Shown piece by piece: positions 23,056-32,628 of a stretch of DNA of 64,000 nucleotides. The stretch's first letter is position 1. The number at the start of each line of letters is the position of its first letter. A program made the position numbers and the translations under genes. The stretch comes from Gordius sp. MW1 (taxonomy: Eukaryota > Nematomorpha > Gordioida > Gordea > Gordiidae), in the NCBI GenBank assembly GCA_964036665.1, contig OZ038530.1, positions 4,588,001 to 4,652,000 of the forward strand, written 5' to 3'. The notes beneath the pieces are model-generated. The model saw nothing but the letters and a program-made list of their open reading frames with translations. It had not been told where the DNA came from and made no database searches.

Positions 23056-23984
23056 TTATATGATACTTGATATAATATTCAAAACAAATCAATTACAAAA
23101 GTTAAAAAGGGAATTAATTTGTCTGAAGATAGTTGCATAATTTTTGTTAAAGACTATAAGATAAATCATCATAACGAAGATTAATTTGCATGTAGAAGTT
23201 GCTCCATGTGGGCACATGGATCATGTTGACATAATGATGTTTTTTTGTATGTCACAATTGTAAACAATAAAAAAATATATTAAACAATATGTGCTGGTTA
23301 TATTTTTTGTTATTTTAGTAGTTGTATTTGTATAAATCAAAGGTTTAAAGATTTTAAATACAAAATAACACAAAGGATAATATAGCCCCGCTTATGGATA
23401 TTAATAACCCCGAACATTTTTTTAATTTCTAGAAATTGCGTTTTTTTAAAAACTATCTGGCATAAAAAGTATTGATCGTTATGGTATAAAAAGAATTTTC
23501 AACATAGAATTAGTGAATGAGAACATATTTATGAATTTTTTTTTGAAAAAGGCTTAAACTTAGCTACCTAGGGGCAATTAATTTTTTATGGCTAAGATAG
23601 CCCCGGTCTCCCCTATTGTTTTTAATTACAAAACTCATCTATACTTCATATAATTGTAGCCATATGCTGTGCAATATATGCCCGAGGGGGGAAGGATTGA
23701 GAATGCCTATGAGGGAGAGGGGGCAATGGTCAAGCAGGGAGTCAGAGAAATTTGAAAAAGGCCTAATAGCCTATAAATATAATGGAAAAACATAGAATAA
23801 TTTTGGATTCACATTTTGGCCAGGTCATTTTTTCTGTCGATCAGCAGCCAGCAGACGGCCAACTAGCCTATATTTATATAAGAGCAAAATAAGGGGAAAA
23901 AATTTTGGTCTCGCACGGTCAGTGGTCATTTTTTCTTGGTCAGCAGACGGCCAAATAGCCTATCTTATATATAAAAACGAAACT

Positions 23985-24789
23985 ATGTAAAAATATATAT
24001 ATGTTGTATGCCGCCACCAATTTTGGAAAACTACCAGACCGATTTGGCTCAAAATTTCACAGTTTATTCCTGACACTCCTGAGCATGTTTTAAAATTTGT
24101 TCGAGCCAAATCGGTCCAGTAGTTTTCGAGTTTGTTTTATAAGTTTTGACGTTTAATAAAATGCTAATCAAACGCGACCTCATGACGTACTGTGTATCTA
24201 TCGTTTGTAGTGTGATAAATGTAGGCATGTGCTGCGGAAAATGGAAACTTTTAACGATTTGAAACATTAAATCATAGTCATTTTTTTGCTTATTTTTCAC
24301 GTCAATTATTATTATTATAGGACGGTCGTGTCCCCTCCTGCGTGGCTAAATAAATTATAAAATCTAATTTTGTCATTTTTTGCGCGTTAAATAAGGAGAA
24401 AAATGAAAATACTTTTAACAAAGTGCCAATAAATGTTGATATATCTCAGTTCTTCGGACATTATTAAGTTCAGAATTAAAAGTATTATTCAGAAACAAAT
24501 AATTATAGTTATGATATTGTTTCTTAATTACAAAAAATTACAAAAAAATTGCTTGAAGGGCTAGGGGACCAAAGATTTTTCCCTTGGGGGGGCATGGGGC
24601 CAGGTTTTTTCTCTTTGGTGGGCCTTGGACCCTCTTTAACTATGTGTTTAAAATTTTTTGCATAATAAACACTTACCTATTATATTTGATATATTCTTAA
24701 TCTATTGAAATTTATCTATAAAATGATATATATTCATTCTGCTAATACACCCGGGAAATGGCAAAACAACGTTTGCCGGGTTCATCTAG
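23985..24789 (+). mobile_element. Putative non-autonomous Helitron
   Basis: The right end is a hairpin (GGCAAAACAACGTTTGCCGGG) followed by CTAG (24786-24789) and T, as in canonical Helitrons and as at 6127. The left part holds the CCGATTTGGCTC palindromic repeat in inverse orientation. The 5' TC terminus is uncertain, so the start is approximate. No coding. Confidence 0.5.
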
Positions 24790-25399
24790 TAATTTTATAA
24801 GGGCAATATAGAGAAAAAAATTGGATTCAGACTTTGGCCAGTTATCATTTTTACTAATGGTCAGCAGCCAGCAGACGGCTAAATATGTTATTAACAAGAA
24901 CAATACATTATCAATGCAAAGTCAAGGTTAATTACAAAGCAAAGTCCTCACGGAGGTTTGAACTCATATTAGTGGAGGCAAAACCCCGCAAGGAGGGGGG
25001 GGCGCGGAAATTTTATGATGTAGGTTTTGAGAAAATGAAAAAATTTTGCCCTCACCGAGATTCGAACTCAGGGGGTACGGTGAGACGTGGGAAAGATTTG
25101 TTGCCGCCAGGTATCGTACTCAGGATGGCTTAATCGAAATCTCATGCTGTCGCAGTTGGAAACACGACGAAATGACGTCCATTTGACGTAGGAATATGGG
25201 GGCGAGAGGGTAAAAAGGGGGGGGGGCAAACCTAGAAGAAGATATTAAAGCCAGCCAGCGCTGATTAATTTTATTATTTATTTCAAGCCCAAAAAATTTA
25301 TTTTTTGTATATTTGAAGCTAAGATACCATAAGATAAGCCAAAACGTACAGGCACAATAATAAAAATAGATCTTGGCCTGGGTTGGATATAATAGAAAT

Positions 25400-25720
25400 A
25401 AGCTAGGGCCATAATTAATTTGCAGGGAATTATTTAGCCAATTCCGCAATCATTTTTTATAAAGCAACAACCTAGACAAAGTGGCAAAAGAAATTCACAA
25501 AGCAAATATAAATAGAAATTATCCTTTGGCAGGGGTCAGATGAAGTAGAAGTAAACAACGATCAGCATTAATTTTCAGAAAATTAGTTGGCCAATTCCGC
25601 AATCATCCGTTATAAAGCAACAACCTAGACAAGTTGCCAAAAGAATTTATGCATAGAGATAATTAGTGGGGCCCATAAGCAAATGGATATTGGCCTCGAG
25701 CGAGGTCAAAAAAAGTAAAG
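25400..25720. repeat. About 160-bp tandem repeat in Helentron-like copy 3
   Basis: GCAACAACCTAGACAA, AATTTGCAGGGAATTATTTAG-type and GGGGTCAGAT(G/A)AAGTAGAAG strings recur two or more times with a spacing of about 160 bp. The same array is present with about three units at 54880-55260 in copy 9, so it is a family-specific internal repeat. Confidence 0.65.
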
Positions 25721-25992
25721 CCAACCAGCGATCATTAGATAGTCTATTTGTGAAACCAAAATGCATATGTCCACAGCCATAAAAACCCTTATAGGTTTCC
25801 ACTAGAGCTGTTAAAAGTTCCTTTTAAAAAGGCAAGTTCCAGTTCCTTTGCCTAAAATGGAACTAGTTCCAGTTCCTAGTTCCTCATTTTAAAAAGGAAC
25901 TAGTTCCAGTTCCAGTTCCTTTTGAAGTTCCTTTTTTAATTTTTTTTTAAAAATGTACAAACATCTTTTATAAATTCATAAAACCAATATAT

Positions 25993-27686
25993 TAATTGCT
26001 ATGCAATTTATGGGCTCGTTTTTAGGTGTCCGTCCGTCTGTCCGTCCGTCGTCCGTTACCCTCCCTATCTATTTGCATTGGGTATATTAGGTTATCGCTT
26101 TTTTAAATTAATGCATGAGAAAGAGGTGCCCCACCCCTCATCTCTATCTCCCTCGCTGTGTTATTTTTTAAATTAATGCATAAGAGGTGCCCTACCCCTC
26201 ATCTCTATCTCCCTCGGTGTGTTATATATAAGATTTGTTAAATTATCTATTATATAATAAACATAGATAAAAGTTGTTTACTTTTAATGCTATGCAATTT
26301 AACTAGTTATATAATAAACATAAATAAAAGTTGTTTACTTTTTAATTGCTATGCAATTTAACTAGTTTTGGGGATAGAATCCCGGAGTTTTTTTGACTCT
26401 TATGATTGTTCTTGTTACTATCATTGATAATAAGAATTTTTGGCCGTCCGCTGGCTGCTGACCAATGAAAAAAATGACCATTGGCCAAAATGTGAATCAA
26501 AATTATTTTTTTCGTTTTTTTTTGTCTATTATGATTGTTCCTGTTTCTACCATTGCTATTATGACTTTTTGGCCGTCCGCTGGCTGCTGACCAATGTTAT
26601 ATAATAAACATAAATAAAAGTTGTTTACTTTTAATTGCTATGCAAATTAACTAGTTTTTGGGTTAGAATCCCGGAGTTTTTTTTGACTCTATGATTGTTC
26701 TTGTTACTATCATGGATAATAAGACTTTTTGGCCGTCCGTTGGCTGCTGACCAATGAAAAAAATGACCATTGGCCAAAATGTGAATCCGAGTTTATTTTT
26801 TCGTTTTTTTTTGACAATTATGATTGTTCCTGTTACTACCATTGCTATTATGACTTTTTGGCCGTCCGCTGGCTGCTGACCAATGGAATAAAATGACCAT
26901 TGGCCAAAATGTGATTCGAAAACTTTTTTTTCGTTTTTTTTTGACTATTATGAATTTATATCCACTTTTACCGTGTCCTGGCTGCTGACCAATGAAAAAA
27001 AATGACCATTGGCCAAAATGTGATTCGAAAATTTTTTTTTCGTTTTTTTTACTCTTATGAATTTATATCCACTTTTATCGTGTGCTGGCTGCTGACCAAT
27101 GGAAAAAAATGACCATTGGCCAAAGTGAGCATCAAAATTTTTTTTCCGTTTTTTTGGCTATCATTGACTTATAGAGTATCTGTTGGTACTGACCAATAGA
27201 GAAAAAGTGACCATTGGCCAAATTTTTGATTTTTTTAATTAAAAATTGTTCAAATTCAACAAAAAATTTCTCCCAACAATTCTGCAAATTCTTAACATTG
27301 TGTTGTTTTATAATATAATGTTTGTTAGACCCATAATCACTAAAGGCCATAAAAACTAATGTAATACGCAACTAGATGCAAACACTAAATCTAACCCTAA
27401 CCCTTGCCTATATTACATTTTGCCTATATTACATTTTGCCTATAATGGAAAATTTGTATAAATAATTAATTAATCATTAGGCATTTAATACCCTCCTATA
27501 GGCATTCTCGCCCCTTCCCACCTTTCTCGCCCATAAATTTCATAGCAAATATGATACATTTATACGAAGTACAGCTGAGTCGTCCCCCCTTCCCCTCTTC
27601 CCTTCCCTTCTCCCTCTTCCCACGAGAGCCGAAGGGCCGAGTTTCATTAATCTGATTAATCTGAGGATGTCCTTAAACAGTAGAAT
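25993..27686 (+). mobile_element. Helentron-like element, copy 4, with 43 extra 3' bases
   Basis: It starts TAATTGCTATGCAATTTATG at 25993. The hairpin region (GAGAGCCGAAGGGCCGAGTT, a variant) ends at 27643. Comparison with hAT copy 1 shows that the host sequence resumes only at 27687 (TATATATTAC), so 43 bp lie between the usual terminus and the host. The interior has about eight minisatellite units (26430-27220) containing GACCAATGAAAAAAATGACC and the TATTACATTTTGCC repeats. No coding. Confidence 0.7.
26430..27220 (+). repeat. Dyad-symmetric minisatellite of copy 4
   Basis: Roughly 100-130 bp units each contain GGCTGCTGACCAATG, a poly-A loop and TGACCATTGGCCAAA. CCAATGG and CCATTGG on the complement form a 7-bp stem. 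The outer TTTGGCC pairs with GGCCAAA. Units are separated by T-rich TTCGTTTTTTTT. Confidence 0.8.
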
Positions 27687-28428
27687 TATATATTACAATT
27701 TATAAAAATCATCAGGTAATAAATGTTTATTTGATTTTAACAAAATATTATTTTTAAAGTTGTCATCTAAAAGACATGTTCGCTTGTCTCCAAAATTTTG
27801 CCCAAGCTAAATAATCTTTCCACAGGGGCACTTGATGGTAATGGCGTATTATATTTAATAAATAGTTTCTTAAACGGGGAAAACTGTCTAAAAGACTTAA
27901 ATTTCGGTTATTAGAAAGCAAAAAACGTTCAATTGATTCATTCATTTCAGCATTTTTTAATTCAAAAAATCCATTCCTGATTAGGTCCAGTGAGATTTAG
28001 GAACTAACAAATTGATATCTTCTAAAAACTCGGGCCTTCGGCCCTCGTTGGAAGGGGGAGAAGGGAAGGGGAGTAGGGGAAGGGAAGAGGGGAAGGGGGA
28101 ACTCTTCTATACTCCGTATAAACGTAGCATATTTGCTATGCAATTTATGGGCGAGAAAGGTGGGAAGGGGCGAGAATGCCTATAGGGGGTATTAGATGCA
28201 AAATAATTAGTTAATTAGTTATAGGCCCTTGTAGGGGAGGACATAGGGTAATTATCAATGTTAACCAATTCAAAAACGAAAAAAAAATTTCGATTTATTT
28301 GGCCAATGGTCATTTTTTTATTGGTCAGTAGCCAGCGGACGGTCAAAAATTCATATTATCATTGGTATTAACATGAACAAATATTAATTTAATTTAAAAA
28401 AACTTAAAAAAAAAATTTGTCCCCTCCC

Positions 28429-28498
28429 TGACTTGAACCTTACACCTCCAGTTCACAAGCCGGCGCTATAACCACTATACCATGCTGGCTTTAAAATA
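28429..28498 (-). repeat. tRNA-like segment in Helentron-like copy 5
   Basis: The minus strand reads GCATGGTATAGTGGTTATAG (a good box A), then CCGGCTTGTGAACTGG, then GTAAGGTTCAAGTCAGGG (box B-like) and AGGGGAC. The T-stem and acceptor stem do not pair properly, so it is a tRNA-derived module rather than a gene. Related segments occur in the other Helentron-like copies. Confidence 0.55.
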
Positions 28499-28669
28499 GT
28501 AGAAGTTATTATGTTATTTATATAGATAATGAAATAATAAAGTTGTGTTTTTTGTTTAGAAAATCAATATATTTCGTCGGTCAGTAGCCAGCGGACGGTC
28601 AAAAAGTCATATTATCAATGGTATTAACAAAAACAAAATATTAATTTAATGTAAAAAAAAAATTAAAAA

Positions 28670-28850
28670 AAAAAGTTTTTTTTTAGTTTTAAAAAAGAAC
28701 TACCAGCCCGATTCGCTCGAAACTTTACCCGTAGGTGCCCAGGGCGGCCGGGGGTAAAATAACCTTTTCAGATTCCTAAAATACCTTTTCATTTTAAAAA
28801 TATCGGACATTTCCCTGACACACGTGCGGTGTAATATCTATGACACGTAC
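28670..28850 (+). mobile_element. Helitron-derived fragment
   Basis: GAACTACCAGCCCGATTCGCTC resembles the 1060/24010 palindromic repeat, and AAATATCGGACATTTCCC matches the sequence before the Helitron terminus at 6127. It is therefore a partial copy of that Helitron family lying inside Helentron-like copy 5. Confidence 0.45.
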
Positions 28851-29210
28851 AAAAATTTTACTAATTATATAAACTTACGCGCGCCATCTAATAAAGTACA
28901 ATTCGTGTTTGAGTTTAATAGTAGATGTAATTTAATTAGAAATAACGGGCTATGATTATACCTTTGAAGGAGGTTTCGAATTTTGTGTTAGTTTCTATCG
29001 ATATATTTTATCGTAAATTAGAATCTAATACCTATATTATTTTTTTAAATATTACTTTTTAGGTTTTCTATGAAATCACAATCTAATTAAATGAAATATA
29101 TTAACCCAATAAAAAAATATATATGCATTTATAAGGTTAAAAATATATATTACATAGTTGGCTGTCTGTTAGACCATCTATAATAAATTTTTAGGTTATA
29201 TATAAAATTT

Positions 29211-29870
29211 GGCCAATGGTCATTTTTTTTCATTGGTAAGCAGTCAGGACACGGTAAAAGTGGATATAAATTCATAAGTCAAAAAAAACGAAAAAAAAAA
29301 ATTTTCGAATCACATTTTGGCCAATGGTCATTTTTTTCCATTGGTCAGCAGCCAGGACACGGTAAAAGTGGATATAAACTTATAATAAAAAAACTAAAAA
29401 AAATTTTCGAATCACATTTTGGCCAATGGTCATTTTTTTCCATTGGTCAGCAGCCAGGACACGGTAAAAGTGGATATAAATTCATAATAGTCAAAAAAAA
29501 CTAAAAAAAAATTTTCGAATTACATTTTGGCCAATGGTTATTTTTTCCATTGGTCAGCAGCCAGGACACGGTAAAAGTGGATATAAATTCATAATAGTCA
29601 AAAAAAACAAAAAAAAAATTTCGAATCACATTTTGGCCAATGGTGATTTTTTTCCATTGGTCAGCAGCCAACGGACGGTCAGGCATAATAGCAATGGTAG
29701 TAATAGGAACAATCATAATAGTCAAAAAAAAAAACGAAAAAATAAACTCGGATTCACATTTTGGCCAATGGTCATTTTTTTCATTGGTCAGCAGCCAGCG
29801 GACGGCCAAAAAGTCTTATTATCAATGATAGTAACAAGAACAATCATAAGAGTCAAAAAAAACTCCGGGA
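29211..29870 (+). repeat. Minisatellite, six units of 102-128 bp
   Basis: Unit starts (GGCCAATGG) are at 29211, 29319, 29421, 29529, 29635 and 29763. Each unit contains CCAATGGTCATTTTTTTCC and ATTGGTCAGCAGCC, then either GGACACGGTAAAAGTGG or GGACGG(C/T)CAAAAAG. The inverted pair CCAATGG/CCATTGG gives each unit a hairpin. Confidence 0.85.
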
Positions 29871-31203
29871 TTCTAACCCTAAAACTAGTTAAATTGCATA
29901 GCAATTACCAAAATTTAAATATAGATATACTTATGCATTAATTTAACGTAGCAATTAAAACCCGACCCCGCCCGAAAGCGAGGGAGATAGAGATGAAGGG
30001 TGGGGCACCTCTTGATAGAGATGAGGGGTGGGGCACCTTTTTCTCATGCATTAATTTAAAAAATCGATAACCTAATATACCCAATGCAAATAGATAGGGA
30101 GGGTAACGGACGGACAACGGACAGACAACGGACAACGGACAGACAACGGACAACCAAAAACGAGCCCATAAATTGCATAGCAATTAATATTTGCTTTCAT
30201 GTTCCAGCGCATTCTTTGCGAATCCAATTCAAATCTGTTTTAAAAGCAGGATGGAGAATAGCCGCCGACAGATTTTCTTTGCTAAAAAGATCCAAAAATC
30301 TATTAATTAGCTAGACTACTAGACGTTATAAATAATAACAGAGTAACAGCATCTTTTAATGGCTTACACCATTTCAAAGAGCCCATAGCTTCAATTTCAT
30401 CAATATTTGAGTGCTTGTCAAGGTATAATATGCAAGATACATATAGTTTTGCCCTTCCAAAAACTCAATTGCCTTTGCAATTGGTTCCATGACCTTTAAG
30501 AACCATTTTAAAATAATGCTAATGTTTAAATTAAAATAAAATTTTACATCGTAATATTCTGCAATAAAATCACATTCATGTGATGTGAACTTTAGAAGAT
30601 TCAGCTTGTCACATACACTTTTTAACCCATCAAATTGTCCCTTTATAATGGAAGTTATGTGCCTCATAAAATAATATAAGGAATTCCATCTTGTAATAAC
30701 ACGACATATAAAATAACAACCAAGTTGTTTTTTAATCCACTCAGCAGCATGAGTTGATCTACCTTGCAAGTTCCACAACTGCTGGCATTTGTGCACTACC
30801 AATGAGCATATTTTTTATACTTTTCATTGGTATTTATGTATTTCGTCACATCAGTTGTAGAAAAATCGAAAAATTTATGTAACAAACACTACCGTGAATA
30901 AAATACTAATTAATATTTAAATTATAAATTAATTTAAAAAATTTTAATGCAAATTGAAATTGGCAAAAGGAACTTAAAAGGAACTTGTAAGTAGTTCCTT
31001 TTGCGATAAATTGAGAAAAAAAGGAACTAGTTCCAGTTCCAGTTCTCATTTTAAAAAGGAACTAATTAGTTCCTTTTTTTAAAAAAAGGAACTAGAGGAA
31101 CTAGTTCCTTTAACAGCTCTAGTTTCCACATCAATTATGCAAAAATTACAAGTTAAACATGACACGACAACCAAAAGCGAGCCCACAAATTGCATAGCAA
31201 TTA

Positions 31204-32628
31204 ATTTTAAGCTCGGCGCAATCGGTAGAGGTATCTAAAAATAGCGATTCTGATTATTGGTGATAATTTTACATTATAATGGTCTGTGTTCCGATTCGTT
31301 GAGTTAATCAAGTATAGGAAAAATTAAAAATCCTGTTTAAAGCGAGGTAAATTACAATTTTCTAGTAAAAATATAACGATAACTTTGTAAAATTGTTGAA
31401 CGTAAAGGAATAAAAATAAAGTATACTCTAGAAAAAATTTATCAATGTTAGAACGAATCAAGTTAAATGATTTTCTTATTTTTCAAATTGTTATAAAATT
31501 GAATAGATTTTAAGAATCTATCAGAAAAATTAAAAGACCGGTTGTCAATTTAAATTATAAAAATTGTTTGCAAATATTTAAATTCAAATATTATATACAT
31601 TACATATGAAGCGAATGGGGCAAAAACAACCAAAGGTTGTTAAGAAGGAAGGGGAATGTAAAACTTAATTTTGAAAATTGTTTGATGCAACAATCAGCGA
31701 GGCAACATTTTAAATAGTAAAATATATATTTATCAATTTTTTATGCCTAAGTTTAATCTCAATCAATTTTTCTCCATTGTTATAATAAAAATTTAACCTA
31801 TACAATCTGTAAAAATAATATACAAAATAGGCAAATCGAGGGCAGGATTAAAGAACCCAAGCCGAACTCGATATTTATGCAATACAAAGAGGTCAGCTGA
31901 ACACCTTCCTTTGACAAGCTAGCATATACGTGGCGTGGCAAACGGCTTATTGGATTTGGAATATTTATGGTCACTCTTTCAAACTTTAAATGAAGCGCGT
32001 CAAAGATGTGTTGTATGTAAAAGCGTGGAAAATTTGTAGTGTCTCATGTTCTCACATTATATAACATTAATTGGTTGAGAAAAAGCTTTAGTACTATGTA
32101 TGTTCAAGCTAACTTGTATTCCATGCAAACATTTTTAAACGTCATCAAAATGGTCACAAATCTTATGGTACAGGTCGCATAATATTATGCACAGATTAAA
32201 ACAAGGCTGAAACCATATTAACCCTAAAATTATCTGATGTAAATTGGCAAAAAATAATAAGTTGATCTATTTTATCTGAGTAAAAAATCAAATACGGTCA
32301 TCTTGTAATTGTAATATACGTCGAAATTATGATTAAAAAGACATTGTTAAACATAAATAACAAGAATCTGGGTATAACAAAGCATATAGGCTATAATAGA
32401 AATTTGCTATAAACAAAGGTCTAATTATAATTTAAAATGGAATAATTTAGTTTACAGCTAAATTCACGAAAGACAATGTAAATATATTTATTCATTATAC
32501 GATTTTCACCAATTAATTTGATTACAGTAAATTTTCAATGGTGAAAGTAAATAAATATATAAATAAGATTGTTAAATAGTAATATAACATAAAAATTGCT
32601 ATTGCATAAATTAGAAACTACCAATTAT
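31204..32628. other. Intergenic region between mobile cluster and RMND5
   Basis: AT-rich, with no supported gene. It should include the RMND5 3' UTR near its right end (minus strand). Confidence 0.4.

Larger units (their letters stand above)
20185..23615. mobile_element. TA-flanked foldback-type element hosting a hAT
   Basis: The left end TAGGGGAGACAGGGACC and the right end GGTCTCCCCTA are inverted, each preceded or followed by TA. Further inside, GGGGCTATAATTATC and GATAATATAGCCCC are also inverted. Without the hAT at 20974-22777 the core is about 1.6 kb and non-coding. It includes a tandem repeat at 22785-23055. The TA target could indicate a Tc1/mariner-like or other TA-specific family, which cannot be resolved without transposase. 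Confidence 0.5.
28027..30186 (-). mobile_element. Helentron-like element, copy 5 (precise empty site known)
   Basis: The 3' end AACTCGGGCCTTCGGCCC is at 28027 and the 5' end ...GCATAGCAATTA at 30186. Deleting exactly this interval restores TCTAAAATATTTGC, the sequence found in the uninterrupted hAT copy 1. The element therefore inserted between two Ts (minus strand) with no duplication. It holds a tRNA-like segment, a Helitron fragment and six minisatellite units. No coding. Confidence 0.82.
27687..30880 (-). pseudogene. hAT transposase of copy 2, split by an insertion
   Basis: Two blocks are collinear with the transposase relic of 20982-22769: 27763-28020 (C-terminal part with the hATC region; [20 protein letters not shown]) and 30190-30880 (RNase-H-like part; ITRWNSLYYFMRHITSI, MVVHKCQQLWNLQGR). 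Between them lies the Helentron-like insertion 28027-30186. Both copies share most disabling changes, so both came from an already defective source. Confidence 0.8.
25803..31121 (-). mobile_element. hAT element (GGAACTAGTTCC family), copy 2, with two nested insertions
   Basis: It has the same TIR as 20982-22769. The perfect 8-bp TSD GTTTCCAC is at 25795-25802 and 31122-31129. Internal order is the reverse of copy 1. After removal of two Helentron-like insertions (25993-27686 and 28027-30186) about 1.47 kb of hAT remains and is collinear with copy 1. It encodes the same decayed transposase (feature 27763-30880). Confidence 0.88.
23650..31203 (-). mobile_element. Helentron-like element, copy 3, split by a hAT
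   Basis: The 5' end is at 31203 (minus-strand TAATTGCTATGCAATTTGTG...GGTTGTCGTG). The 3' part is diverged: GCTGTGCAATATATGCCCGA near 23670 and GAGAATGCCTATGAGG near 23700 match the conserved subterminal region, but the terminal hairpin is lost. Sequence across the hAT is continuous with copy 9: AGTCTATTTG...ACAGCCATAAAAA before it (about 25740-25790) and CAATTATGCAAAAATTACAA after it (31131-31150) are collinear with 55285-55370. About 5.3 kb of this span is therefore the nested hAT, and 23985-24789 is Helitron-derived. Confidence 0.6.

Noticed and set aside
27132..27371. Possible small protein MRITLVFMAFSDYGSNKHY...
   Set aside because: The same sequence occurs in other Helentron-like copies (39700-39850, 41140-41290) with frame-breaking differences and no recognisable domain.
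28429..28498. Functional tRNA gene
   Set aside because: Box A and B are recognisable, but the acceptor and T stems do not pair, and related segments recur only inside the mobile family.
29211..29870. Regular direct repeats that could suggest a CRISPR array
   Set aside because: Units are over 100 bp, the 'spacers' are homologous between units, and the setting is a eukaryotic transposon. It is a minisatellite.
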